A stretch of DNA of 64,000 bases from Moniliella sp. 'wahieum' (Eukaryota; Basidiomycota; Moniliellomycetes; Moniliellales; Moniliellaceae), in NCBI GenBank assembly GCA_003971905.1, contig RSEE01000159.1, forward strand, positions 1 to 64,000. The letters run 5' to 3'. The position numbers and the translations under genes were made by a program. Numbering within the stretch: the first letter of the stretch is position 1; the number at the start of each line of letters is the position of its first letter. The notes beneath the pieces were generated by a model that was given only the letters and a program-made list of their open reading frames with translations, had not been told where the DNA came from and ran no database searches. Below, piece by piece: positions 21,656-33,360 of this stretch.

Positions 21656-23810
21656 ATGCCCAAGGACCTGCGCATCGTCCTTGCGGGCGATGCATCGGTG
21701 GGCAAGTCGACACTCATCACGTCTCTGGTCAAAGGCACCTACGTCCCTCATGTGGCCTCTGTGTTGCCTCCCGTCGCCTTGCCGCCGAAGCGTCGCCAGC
21801 CGAGGTGACGACCACCATTGGCGACACCTCTTCCTCGCCCGAGGCGCGGGCGCAGCTCGAGGCCGAGCTCAGGAGGGCGCATGTCATTTGCCTTGTGTAT
21901 GCGGTGGACATGCCTTCTTCCTTTGAGCGGTTGGGTACCTTTTGGCTCCCCTACCTCCGCTCTATTGGCGTCAACGTCCCTGTTGTCCTGGTCGGCAACA
22001 AGATTGATCTTCGGGTGGCCGATGCGCCCGAGGATGCGTTGGAGCATGACCTGGCGCCACTCATGCTCGACTTTAAGGAGATCGAGTCGTGTGTGGAGTG
22101 CAGTGCCAAGCTGCTGCTCAATGTGAGCGAAGTGTTTTATTTTGCGCACAAGGCTGTCCTGTACCCTACCGCTCCGCTGTACGACAATCGCCACCACACG
22201 CTCAAGCCCGCTGCCACCTCGGCCCTGAAACGGATCTTTCAGCTCTGCGATTTGGACAAGGACGGCTTGTTGAACGATTCGGAGCTCAACCTGTTCCAAC
22301 AGAGGTGCTTTGGTGCGCCGCTTCAACCCCAAGAGCTGGCCGGGATCAAGGAGGCCATCACACATGGCGCCCGTGCCATGGGCTGGAGCGAAGAGGAAGA
22401 ACCCCCGACCGGATCTGCGTCGGGTTCCGACACCAACCCTCATGTGCAACGGGAAGGGATGACTCTTCCGGGCTTTCTGTACCTGAGCACCCTCTTTATC
22501 CGGCGTGGCCGCTTGGAGACGACCTGGACGATTTTGCGTGCGTTCGGGTACGGCTCGGACCTGGAGTTGGAGGAAGGGTTTGTGTCTCCCCCCTTTGAGG
22601 TGGACCCGACCACGAGTGTGGAACTCAGTCCCAATGGGTACCAATTCCTCACCGATATCTTTGAGGCGCACGATGCCGATCGCGATGGCGCCTTGTCCGA
22701 CACGGAGCTCGCCGCTCTCTTTGCCACTGCCCCGGGTGGCCGGCATCCTTGGCACGGGACGGGCTTCCCCAAGAAAACCACCACCAACGATCTGGGAGCG
22801 GTCACGCTCCAGGGCTGGCTGGCCCAGTGGAGCATGACCACCCTTCTGGACCACAAGGTCACGTTGGCCTACATGGCCTACTTGGGTTACCCCTCTTACA
22901 CTGCGCTCACTGGCAAAGGGGATACGTCTACTCTGGATGCCTCGCCTTGGGACGGGGGGGCAGCTCGGCGTTCGCTGGCGAAGCCGAATGGCCCGATACG
23001 AGGAGTGCGCTACAGGTAACCAACCCTCGGCGGACGGACCGGAAAAAGAAAGGGAGGGTACAGCGCAACGTGTTTCTTGCTTACTTGGTGGGCGGACCTG
23101 GAAGTGGGAAGACAACGTTGCTCCGTGCGTTGCTCGGAAAGAAATTCAGCAACGCGCTCCCCTCGCACCGACCCACGTCGGCCGTCAGCGCGGTCGAATA
23201 CAAGGGCGCAGAAAAGTACCTCGTCCTCCACGAGGTGGGAGGGGGGGAACAAGAGGCACTCAAGACCTACCCGCGCTTAGCAGCCGCCGACGTCATCGTG
23301 TTTGTGTACGACAGCTCCGACACCACCTCTTTCTCCCACGTGGCCAATGTGCGACAACGGCTTGGCTCCTCCTCTTCCTACACGGGCACTGGGTACCTCT
23401 TCACCCACATCCCGTGCCTCGTTGTTGCCACCAAGGCCGATCTGGACTTGGCTGTGCAACGACACGCAGTCCAGCCCGACGTGTACTGCCGCACCAAGCT
23501 GGCACTCAACATCCCAGGTCTCGGCGCCGGGCCACTTCATGTGTCTGCGAAAGAAGACCAGCTGGCGGACCTGTTTGGGCGGATCGTATCGATTGCAGTG
23601 GATGCTCGGGGAGCCATTGCCGGTGGCCCCCGCGCCGAGTCGGCACTAACGGGTCTGACGCGGAGGCGATGGTGGATCTACGTCTTGACCGTCTTGGGTA
23701 GCTCGGGGGGGCTACTCTTCCTAGCAAAGAGGATGGGCCTCTTTTCCCTAGACCGCCCCACACGCCCCGCGCAATCTTGGCTGCCCTTTAGCTTTGGTGG
23801 CGGGGGGTAG
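21656..23810 (+). CDS. GEM1: Mitochondrial Rho GTPase Miro/Gem1
   Basis: The order is complete. GTPase 1 begins MPKDLRIVLAGDASVGKSTL (P-loop) and continues with VVLVGNKIDLR (G4) and CVECSAKLLLNVSEVFYFA (G5). EF-hand 1 is DLDKDGLLNDSEL and EF-hand 2 is DAHDADRDGALSDTEL region. GTPase 2 follows with AYLVGGPGSGKTTLLRALLG, LVVATKADLDLA and HVSAKEDQLADLF. A C-terminal tail anchor (WWIYVLTVLGSSGGLLFL) ends the protein. Miro sits in the mitochondrial outer membrane and controls mitochondrial shape, inheritance and ER contact. Two one-base frame changes are seen, in the switch region of GTPase 1 (about 21800) and in the linker before GTPase 2 (about 22960). No intron lies in the coding part. The length of about 715 residues is slightly above the usual 620-660. 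Confidence 0.96.
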
Positions 23811-25814
23811 GACGGATCTGTAGAGAAGGCGAAGGGGGGGTCGTTGGGAACACTACTCGTTACCGCATTGCACACTTTGTTCTTCCGACAGCGTAGGTCG
23901 TAGGTATCAAGCTGATACTTTTTTTGTACCTACCAACTTGGTCATTGTGAGTCACGGACCTCGCCTCCGTCTACCTGCCTGAGCTTAGCCTGTTTTCAGA
24001 GGGGCATTGTCGGGACAACTACGAAACCCCTCGACTGTGGCGACAGGTTGGCTGCCCGTGACAACACCGAGTCTTGCACTTCTTCCCTGCATCTCCCTCT
24101 GCATAAGCCGCGAAGACAAGACAACACATCAAAAACGTCACAGCCTGTGCGTACGGGAGTCTACGCGTGCTGCCGTTCCATTCGTGAAGTAGTCTGTTGA
24201 TGATCATAGGATGGATGGGGGTGGGCCACTAGTTCCTCCTCCTGTAACCCTGAGGAAGATAGAAGGGCGCAGCTCTAGTTCCAGTTGGAATAAAAGACAG
24301 GCCAAAGTGACTAGTGACACCCGGTCACGTGCTTGGTGATACCAAGCCATGCTTAAAGGTTGGACTTGCCGCAGTAGAGTAGACGCTGGACACTGCCCAG
24401 GTGCTGGGGTGAAAACGCAGTGACCAGCACCACCTGGATACGCATATGAGCTGGGATCCTACTGGCAACCCCCAGCCGATCGACCACCACCAGCCCTCCA
24501 CCCTCTGTCCCAGCCAATCTGCACTCCACCCGGTGCATCTCGGTGCAACCACTCGCCATGGTGCCCTATTTCTCTCGCCTGATCGTGCCGTGATGCCTTC
24601 GTGGTGGTAGAGGACAACGTGCGACCATGGACAACCCCGGGTACAGAGTGGCCAGCCGTGCTTCCCACCTCGTCTTTCTGGGAAACACACCTGCTTCCTA
24701 CCGCATTGACTTCATGACTCTGTATCTTGCTTTCAAACTGAACTTTGCCTGCCACGCGACCTCTGCATTCCATCCGTTGTCTCCTTCACTCTATCCCCTT
24801 GGCCGGCAGGGTAGGCTGGTAGTGAACCCAGTACGTCCCATTTCCGTACTCGCTTCCCGCTTGCCCATCTGACCTGGTTCTCTTTGCCAAGAATGCTGGT
24901 TGCTCTTGGGCACTCGATCAACCCCAAGGCCATTTCCTGTTTTGCTAGTCCACCCTTGCAGTGACGTCTACCCGCCCGACATCTTTCCCCACCCAACTGT
25001 TCTCCCCAGCCCGGGATACGCGGAAGGTTCGCGATCGGTACGTCTGTTCTTCGCTGTCCACCAGTTGGGATGCTGACTCTCTTGTCTGCTTGCCGCAACG
25101 GTCCATCGAGTGCTCCTACGCGCTTAGTGCTTCCATCCATGGCACACATGGCAGTAGTGTCGGTGGGGGCACGCGCTGAGCCGGCGGGCAGGGAAGGGCA
25201 GTGATGGGTGGGAGCGGCTACTACTAAGGCCGGTCGTCTGGGGAAGGAGGTGTACTGGGTGGCATGGCATGGGAGAGGAGGGGGAGAGAGCCGAGCTAAA
25301 GCCACTGAAGCGCATTCAGCATTCAGCGCTTTTGGCTTAAGCACTTGGCCGCTGGGGGTTGACTCTACTTGGACTGGACGTGGGGTAAGCCAGGGCAATC
25401 AGCGGCCGACAAAACCAAAAGCCGCCCGGGGGCGGAACTGCTGACATAAGCCCAGGAGGTTGGCTGGGGCTGCGGGGGCGAAAGTGATGAGGCAGACTGG
25501 CGCGCGGGAGGTGAGGTGGTGCGATGGCCGACACTGGGCTGGCGCGTGCGGGCGCGGCGGGCGACGAGCTGAGGGCGGCGGGAGGGCGTGTGTTTTTTTC
25601 TTCTTTTTTTCAGGGGGGCCGGACGCGGGTGGTTGCCGCTTTCCCGCGCATCCCCCCACCCCACCCCGTCTCCGGTCGTCTGGTCCGTTTGCCCCGCTCG
25701 TCCGTCTGCGCTCCCCGGCCCCCGCCTCCGCCCCCCCCGCCCCCCCGCCACGCCACGCCGTCTGGGCATCGAGTTGCGCCTGCACTGGCCTATGCGCATG
25801 CCCCTGCCCAGGCC
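23811..25814. other. Two-kilobase region without an assignable gene
   Basis: Both strands have open frames of 60-220 residues, for example minus 25398-24733 and plus 24627-24872. None shows a family signature and the competing strands cannot be told apart by composition. A spliced gene with frame errors may be hidden around 24330-25180. Recurrent motifs include TTCAGCATTCAGCGC near 25318. Confidence 0.4.
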
Positions 25815-28800
25815 ATGGCCATCCGCTCCCGCTTCAAGAAGCTCACCAACAAGGACAAGCGTACGTCTGCCCTCCCTGTCAGCTTCTCCTCGTGCTTCTC
25901 GCGTGGCCGCGCTCCCCACCCGCCCAGCGCAGCTTGCAAAAACCTTCTCGCCAAACCTTCCTCCTCTGCCACGTCCCACTGCCCCTGTGCCTCGCCCCGC
26001 CACCTGCCACCGCACCACTCCTCTGCCATCACCGGTCATGACCCTGCATCACCCGTTGCACGTCATGCATCGTCCATCATGCATCACCCGCCTAACCCTG
26101 CGCTCACTCCTTCTACTGCTAACAAGGCCGCAAGGCCCTTTTATATGAGCCCCTTGGAACGGGTATGATGCGCATTGGAGATGGGCTGCTCGGCTGTGCT
26201 GGTGCGGGCGACGGACCCTGGGATGGGAGAAATGCGAGCGAGGCCTGAGAGAAGCTGCAAGCGGAGCCGACTGTCTGTTGCCGGTATACTGACCTGAGTT
26301 TTGTTACCAGTCCTTGTTCACCGTGGCTCGCTCGATGCCGGCGCCAACGACGCGATCATCAATGGCCTTGGAACGGAGACGGAGGTGTCCGAGCAGCACG
26401 CCAATGAGCACATTGTTGACAAGGACTTGGGCGTAGATCGGGCCGAGATCCAAGTACGTGTGCTTCTGCTGCTGTGCTTCGTGAGACTGACGACGCTTCC
26501 ATCTGGTAGGAACATCATCTGCAAGCTGCGCTGTCCTCCACAAACGGGGGCAAGCCCAAGGCGTACCACATTCCAACCCCTGAAACCAAAAATGTCCTGT
26601 CGGACCACCAGATGGGCAAGCTTTACCGCAAGGGCGCGTTCCATGACCCCACGGGTACATCAAGTCGAGCGCGACGGTCGAGGAGTCACTTGCCGGGCCT
26701 TCCTACTGTCTTGACGAGGACGATGACGACTGGCTTACCAAGTTCAAAGCGCAGGCTGGACAGCAGGGAAGCCTTCCATCTGCCCCGACAGTTTTAGATG
26801 GTCATGTCGGTGTTCGAGCAATACGTGGCAGAGAAGCAACCTTTTATCCACCTTGATCCCTCCCAGCTGCCTTCGCTGGAAGATGTACTGTCTTATTTTG
26901 ATCCAGGCGCACCCCCCTCACTCTGGCTGAGCCGGTGCTCCCACCCTTACTGGGCGAGAATCCACCGCCCCCTAAGTGGGAGGTGGCGAACCCCTACCGT
27001 CACCTCGAGCTGCTGAAGCCAATTGCAAGAGAAATCTATCCCTGGTGGCGGCTACGACGAGAAGACCGAGCAGGCAAGCCAATTTGCCCTCAATTGAACT
27101 TTGACGAGACGAACGATACGGATCCCTACCTCTGTTTCCGGCGAAGAGAAGTAAAGTTGTTACGCAAGACGCGCAAGTCGGATGCGCTGCAGATCGAGCG
27201 CCTTGTACGCTTGTCCAACGAACTGGCCATGGCTTCCCACTTGACCGAGAAGGTGGCCCAGCGGGAACAGCTCAAACTGGCCATGGCCCAGGAAGGAGTG
27301 GCACGTTGGACTGCCGCCTCTTCCTTGTTGGGTGTCAAGCGACAATGGCGGATCGTCGGGCCGCAGAAAGGAGTGGAGGACGACGAATTGCTGTTTGGTG
27401 TGCGCGAGGAGACGCGCAAGAAGCGCAAGACGGAGGAGCCTGCACCGAGCTTGGGGATTCGTCTGCGCCGACCCAAGCCACCAGAAGAAGAGCGCGCGCC
27501 GCCGCCTGGCTTTAGCCAGGTCATCACCACGCGTGTCGAAGCCGTGCAAGAATTTATCGAACGGGAATGCAGCAGGAAGCGCGCACGCGATCATCTGTTT
27601 GAGGACATGACCGACTCGGGACTCTACCCTCCTTTGTGCCATTGTCCAACGCGCTTTCCGCCAAGTTGAGGGTCCAAGAACCGACGGCTCCGAGCTTCCG
27701 GCGTCGCGTTGGACGTGGCGGAAGGATCATGCTCGATCGTCAGCTACCCGCACCCACACTGTACCTTCCAGCTTAGAGGACTGGCCCAGCGTGCACAGTT
27801 TGTCTGAGGTGGGCCAAGTGGAGGCAGCGTTGAACCAAGGAAGCGATGAAGGTCCGATCCTCACCGGTCCATTTGCCTTGCGCAGGACGTGGTGCCTGTT
27901 CAGCTGAACAGTGGGCCCGATCCTCCTTTCTCCTCCTGAGCCAACCAACAGGACGAGGTCGGGCCTCACGAGCGTCCACCTCGTCCTGCTCTTCCCTCGC
28001 CTCCACCGCTTCCACCGCGACAACGACCACGTTGGCGGAGGACGAGCCCATGCCGCTTCTCAAGTCTTCCCTTCCCGAAGAAGAGGAGGAAGAAGAGGAT
28101 GAGGATGAGGATGAGGCAGAAGAGAGCGCTTTCGAGGCGGCATTGGCTTGCACGCGTCAACTCGAACGCTGGCGGTATGACGAGGATGAAGGTCGCTGGG
28201 CCGGATTGGGATTGGCGTTTTCGGGGGATGGAAGGGGACGAGGATTGTGTGATTGACGACTTTGATCGCCGCTTCCTCCGGTACCGTGCCCATCTGATTG
28301 ACGGCGAGGATTGTAAGAAACTACAGACCGACCCATCGTACCTAAGTCTGGCCATGGCCGCCGTTGCGCCCGTCCCACCGCCCGCTCGAGGAAGGGGACC
28401 CACGCCAGCTACGGCTGCAACGCCAGCTGCTGAGAAAGGACGCAAGGCCGACCCTCCCCTTTCCGACACGACCAAAGGCAAGCCACCCAGTTTTTCGCCC
28501 CCGTCTGCGCCACAACCACCTCTCCTACCGACTGCCCCTCAACCTGCCCAACCGCCCGCTTCGAAACCCAAACCCAAACCCAAAAAGCGCGACTCACCCG
28601 AACTGAGCACCCAAGCTGCCGCGGCGGCCGCACGGCCAGCGCCTCCCCTCCAGCACAGGGCATTCAACGTACGCCCAGTGGGGCAGGCCAGAACTTGTAT
28701 GCCAACTTGGGCTTCAACCTTGCTTCGTCCCGCTCCCCCGTTGCTGCCTCGGCTCCTGCCCAGCCTATGCTCCTGCCACAGAGGGCGGGCATGCCAGGCC

Positions 28801-29647
28801 CAGCTTCCAATGGGATCCAAGGCGTCAGCCCTGGTTCGCCTGTGCCGAATGGAGGTGCTAAGGGTGTCGTGTCGAATGGGTGTCGCCCAATGGGGCGCCT
28901 TCGAATGGAGCGCCGTCGAATGGGGTGTCGAATGGCTTGCCTCCTGTCCTCAACGGCGGGGCCAACGGAGGAACCAATGCGCAGCAACTGCGCAATGCGC
29001 AAGTGCAAGCGCTGCTGGCCAATCCCCAGTTGGCCGCCAGCTTCGGCCGCGATCCAGCCATGCAAGCCAAGCTCTTGGCGTTGGCCACCAACCGGCCTAG
29101 CACGCCATCGGGCTCCAGTAAACACCTCTCCTTCGCCTGCCCCGGCTACGAACGGTACGCCGAACGGTACGCCGGCTGGGGCTGGGGCTGGGGTGCAGTC
29201 TTCCGCCACAGGACTCCCGCTACCTCCTCGCCCTTGATGCAGATGCAAATGCAAATGCAGTTGCTCAAGGGGTCGACAGCGCCGTCGGTACCAGGCCCGA
29301 ACCAAGGCACAGCCGCCAATAACCCTTTCCTGAACCTCAATCTGCCCAATTTACCCAACTTGCCCACGCTGCCCAACCTGCCTACGGCGCCTACCATGGG
29401 TGCGATGGGCACCTTGCCCACCCTGCCCAATTTGGGAGGTAGCGCAGTGGGTGGTTTCCCCCTCTCCAACCCCCTCTTGGCCGGCTCGCTACCACGGCAG
29501 AACCTGCAGCAGAACATGCAACAGGCTCTGCTTATGCTCCAACGACCGGGCAACGCGCCTCAATCCCAGTGGCATCAGTTGCAAATGCAGCAGCTGTTGC
29601 AGCTCCAGCTGGCGCAGCAGGGCAATTTGGGCTCGTTTGGCAATTGA
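25815..29647 (+). CDS. EPL1: Enhancer of polycomb-like protein 1, NuA4 subunit
   Basis: Exon 1 (25815-25860) reads MAIRSRFKKLTNKDK, a 449-nt intron follows, exon 2 is 26311-26453 and exon 3 starts at 26510 with EHHLQAALSSTNGGK. Then come AYHIPTPETKNVLSD, SATVEESLAGPSYCLDEDDD and, from 26940, NPYRHLELLKPIAREIYPWW, NDTDPYLCFRRREVKLLRKT. This is the EPcA domain in order: basic RxRK-like head, EHHLQAA, IPTP, YCxDExD and the DPYxCFRRRExRxxRKTR helix. Further on are RRRVGRGGRIMLDRQ, an acidic run (about 28075-28120) and FDRRFLRYRAHLIDGEDC. The C-terminal third is Pro/Ala-rich, then LPNLP repeats (29340-29440) and a Gln-rich end (LLQLQLAQQGNLGSFGN). Epl1 links the Esa1 acetyltransferase to nucleosomes in NuA4 and Piccolo NuA4. 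Several one-base frame changes occur. The N-terminal exon/intron layout is in perfect frame. Confidence 0.92.
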
Positions 29648-30677
29648 CGAATTGACCCGGGGAAAAAAAGAGGTGTCGCTTCTCTTTCTCTTTCTCTTCT
29701 CTTTCTCTTCCCTGCCTCTTTTTCTCTTCCCTTCTCGTCTTGTCTCGTCTCTTCTGTTCTCTTCCACCCCCCTCCCCTTCTCCAGGCACGCTTGCTCCCC
29801 CTCCGTTCCACGGACCGAGGGTTTCACCACTATCCCATGTACAGATCTCTATTTACTCGTTCGGGGGCCGTAAGGTTCAACGTATGCCATGAGTGGGATG
29901 GAGCGGCATAGAGCTGGGTCTAATAAGGACGAGCCAGGGCGCAACAATTACTGACGCGGGGGACGCAACCGGTTGCGAGCGGCATGACAACTGTGGTGGA
30001 TGTTGGATGGTTGCCTCTGTCCACACCGGCGAGGAGGACAGTGACTAGTGACTAGTCACTGGTTCCTTCCCACGAATAAGAATCCTTTACGAACCAGTGT
30101 CTAAGCCACCAGAACCATCCTCGCCCCCACCATCCTGCGTCCCTGTGGCTATTACGCCCCCCTTCTGCATGCCTGCCGAACCCAGTAATCCGCCCTAGAG
30201 ACAAGGGTCCATCCCGTGCGCGTGGCAACCAACGATCGCAGAAAACATCCCGCCTACGCAGCACCAGCGCTACCCGCGGCACGAGCCAATTGCCTGCAAC
30301 CACATCCACACCATAGAAAGGAGAGAAGGCCATACAAATTGAAACGAAGGTATAGCGTCACGCGTCCCGCCCCCCTGCCCTCCAATAAGTAAAGAGACCA
30401 GTACCGGTTCAGTCCAGCCGCGGAGAAGAAGGCAGCTCACTGTGTGGGAGACGGGGCGCCAACATCGGTACCATTGTGGGCCGGCTTGCGGGAGGAGCGG
30501 GAAGTTTTGCTTGACGAGCTCGGGACCGAAGGTTTGTCCTTGAGCACTGTACATCATGAATCCCCCCACCCAAAACAACCAAAACAACCAAAACAACCAA
30601 AACAACTGATTAGCCATACGAGCCACCTGGCCAACCAAAAAAGAGGAAGAATACAACAACGTACAGCTCTTGAAAAG
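29648..30677. other. Convergent spacer EPL1 / dynein light intermediate chain
   Basis: Begins with an 80-bp CT-only tract (about 29678-29765) just after the EPL1 stop, which probably lies in the 3' UTR. An AAAACAACC minisatellite occurs at 30572-30606. No gene is seen. Confidence 0.45.
30572..30606. repeat. AAAACAACC minisatellite
   Basis: Four near-perfect 9-bp units, 70 bp from the end of the dynein light intermediate chain gene, possibly within its 3' UTR. Confidence 0.85.
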
Positions 30678-32898
30678 TCATGCAGGACCTCGCTCTGCGC
30701 GTGGGCCTCCTGAAGGCGAGGCGGTACCGGTCGTAGCACGCGGGGGCGCGAGCGGATCAAGTTCCGGACGGGTACGGTCCCGCTTCTCCTTGGATTTAGG
30801 TTTGGGAGGTGGGGTGGCCTCGGCCTCGCCTTCGGCAGTGAACTTGGACAGGGTGCCTAGACTAGCGGCTGCCAAGGGCCCCACCACCGTTCGACGCGTA
30901 AGATCGTCGTGCGCCACCTCGACAGCCGAACTGTTCTTGTGTTTGCGTCCGTCTGATTCGGCACTGAGTGTGCCTGTGCCCGTTCCGCCCGGGCGAGAGG
31001 CAGCCTCCGGCTCTTTCAGGAGCAAACTGTACAGCTGCGACAAGAATGCTTGAATGTCCGGTGAGCTGACCTTGGCACCATTCGCGATTGCTGGTTCGCG
31101 TGCATGCCAGTCGCCCACAATGTTCTCAAACGAGGCGACGGCACTGCGTTGGCTGGCCGCCTCGGGTCCCAGAAGACTAGAGCGCAACGCGGCCTCTTGC
31201 AACGTTGCTTCGTCCGCCGCCATGCCTTCCACGATCCGTGTCCGACGCGTCAACTCCACTTCCATGTCCGTGTCCCACGCCTTGGCCATCGCAGCACAAT
31301 CAAACGTATCTTCGTTCCCACGAAGCGCCTTGATCTTGCCGTAACTGTCCCAGCCACAAGGAACAAACACTGTGTCCCGGTCCACTGTGCTGGCTCGCGT
31401 CGTCAAAGGGAACCGGGTGGAAGCGGATGCACCACGGGCGGTTGAACAGGCGGTTCAACAAGTACTGCCGCAGTAGGGCCACCGACTCGGGTCGGTGACT
31501 TGACGTGTAGAACAGTGCGGCACCATCTGTAGTAACAAGCCAGGAAGAGACGCGGGTTAGTACAATCGCATCGCTTTACGAACGTTCGGGGTTGGACTGA
31601 CACTTGAGACAGATCACCCGGAGCACTTGTTGGACATAGTCAAACTGTTCCTCCTTGAACTGCCGCTCCACCTCCAGTTTGCCCATCGTATCCGCCTTGG
31701 TGCATACCACCACGATCTCCACGCCCCAATTGGAGTCGTTGTCGAGGTGCCATCGCCAAGAGGCGCTTGGTAGTGGGTGTCGATCGCGGCCAAAGAAGAG
31801 GATTGGATGGGGGAGGAAGGAGGCAGGACCGAGTCCGAGCTGGGACCCTCAGCGGCTGAGGCGGGAGCAGCAACCGAGCCAGGCGTCGAGGCTGGGACGT
31901 TGAACCGAGGCAGCCCGGCCGCTGCGGTTCGCGGTAGGATGTAAATGCATGTTCCACTGGCAGACCCCACATTGTCAGTTTGTCCTTCCAGCCCAGCCAA
32001 TCGGGGCAGTACACGTACACTGTTCCCTCATTTCGTCCAGCGCTGCCCACTTGCGCTCCAGGCAGCAGGGGCGCTTGCGCCCTTCCCGCGGTCCAAGCCA
32101 CCGTCGCTAGCGTCGTTGACAACGCGTCGGATAACAGCAAGCCACCTGCGAAGTTGCTCGAGGAAGGTGTGGGGCTGGGTCCAGTCCAGAACCAACACAA
32201 TCAAGCTTTTGGCCAGCGCGTCGAGGGACGGGGGGGGTGGATAGCGTCGCGGCACCGGGAGCGGAGGAGCCATTAGTAGCAGCCGTAGAACCGGTGTGTC
32301 GAGTGATAGTGGGGCTTATTTTGGGAAAACACTTGAGCTGCCAATGTCGAGTAGAGCTGCGCATCGGCACGTCAGACTCAGGCTGCTCGGGAGGGAAGGC
32401 AAAGTTGAGCAACTGGCAATAGGCGGGGTCCGAGGACGCAGTGTGTAGGCTCCGACACGCGCGAGCACTGTCATAGCACATGTCAGTTCTCGGCTATGCA
32501 AAGAAGGAAAGGCAACGTACAGTCGCCCTTGAGTCCCGTCTGCCACGTCCCAGTAGCCGTACGACAGGCCTAAGAGAGGCATGCCCGAAGGGCCCATCAG
32601 GTCCGGCGTTTGTCCCTGCCCTTGGGCCGTAGTGGCGGCAGCGGCCGCGGCGGTGAGATCGTCCGCCTCTTCCTTCTGCGGGTCGGAAAAACTAGAGGCG
32701 GCAGAGCCGGCAGCAAGGGCCTTGAGAAGAGTGCGCTTGCCCGTCGAAGGCTCGCCGAGAAGAAGGATGTTGTTGGTGGGCACACCGCGGGTATTCTGGA
32801 CTGAGTTGAGGATCTCGGACCAGAGGCCATGTCCCGTCGTTGCAGCAGCTCCTGCGTCGGCCGGAGGCGACGGCGACAGCGGTGCCCACGTCGGCCAT
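30678..32898 (-). CDS. Cytoplasmic dynein light intermediate chain
   Basis: After MADVGTAVA (ATG at 32898) the chain reads LWSEILNSVQNTRG and NILLLGEPSTGKRTLLKAL, a Walker A-like P-loop. GLSYGYWDVADGTQGRL is followed by a 53-nt intron (32520-32468), then SDPAYCQLLNFAFPPEQPE. Central segments are SLIVLVLDWTQPHTFLEQL and LVVVCTKADTMGKLEVE region. A 75-nt intron (31601-31527) joins RVICLK to YGAALFYTSSHRPESVALLR and FNRPWCIRFHPVPFD. RDTVFVPCGWDSYGKIKALR is the family's GWDS(Y/W)GKI block. The tail is basic and Ser/Pro-rich, ending GGPRAERGPA-stop. The protein binds the dynein heavy chain and cargo adaptors. Both introns keep the frame; several one-base changes occur elsewhere. The start is the best ATG, but a frame change within ten codons makes it tentative. 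Confidence 0.86.
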
Positions 32899-33360
32899 AG
32901 CAGGGTGGATAGTGGATGGCGTGGCGGGCGTGGCGACGGCGCTCCGGCGCGGGTGCGCCACAACCGCCATTCGACCCGGCTTACCTCAGCGGTTGTCTGC
33001 CACGTGACCTGCGCCTGCCGCTTGTCCTGCGTTTTGTTTCAGAGGCCATGGTGCGCACAGATCGCTCCTCGCGTATATAGGCTGCCCAGCCCCCCGCACA
33101 ATGTGCCTGCCTACGCTCTATGCCCCTTCACATCCCTCCAATCCGATGCAACGCGACGAAGACGATAGTAGAAAAGCACTGGAGAACGCGCCCCAGGAGC
33201 AATAGCGTCACACCACACACCAACAGGCAAAAGAAGGAATAAGAAAAACAAGAGGTGGGCAAAAACTCACAACAAGCAACCGATCATTTTGGGCACCAGA
33301 TCCGATAGTTTTTGGCACGATGGTCTCGAGCTCACCGCAACCAGGTTTCCCCCTGCACGC
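32899..33360. other. Spacer, promoter side of dynein light intermediate chain
   Basis: About 460 bp between the start of the dynein subunit and the end of RNase T2. Contains GCGTCAC near 33205. No gene is seen. Confidence 0.4.

Noticed and set aside
24733-25398. Minus-strand open frame of 221 codons
   Set aside because: The translation is Pro/Arg/Gly-biased with no motif and overlaps equally good frames on the other strand; high GC gives such frames by chance.
28075-28120. GAAGAGGA run considered as a microsatellite
   Set aside because: It lies in frame in EPL1 and encodes an acidic segment expected in the family.
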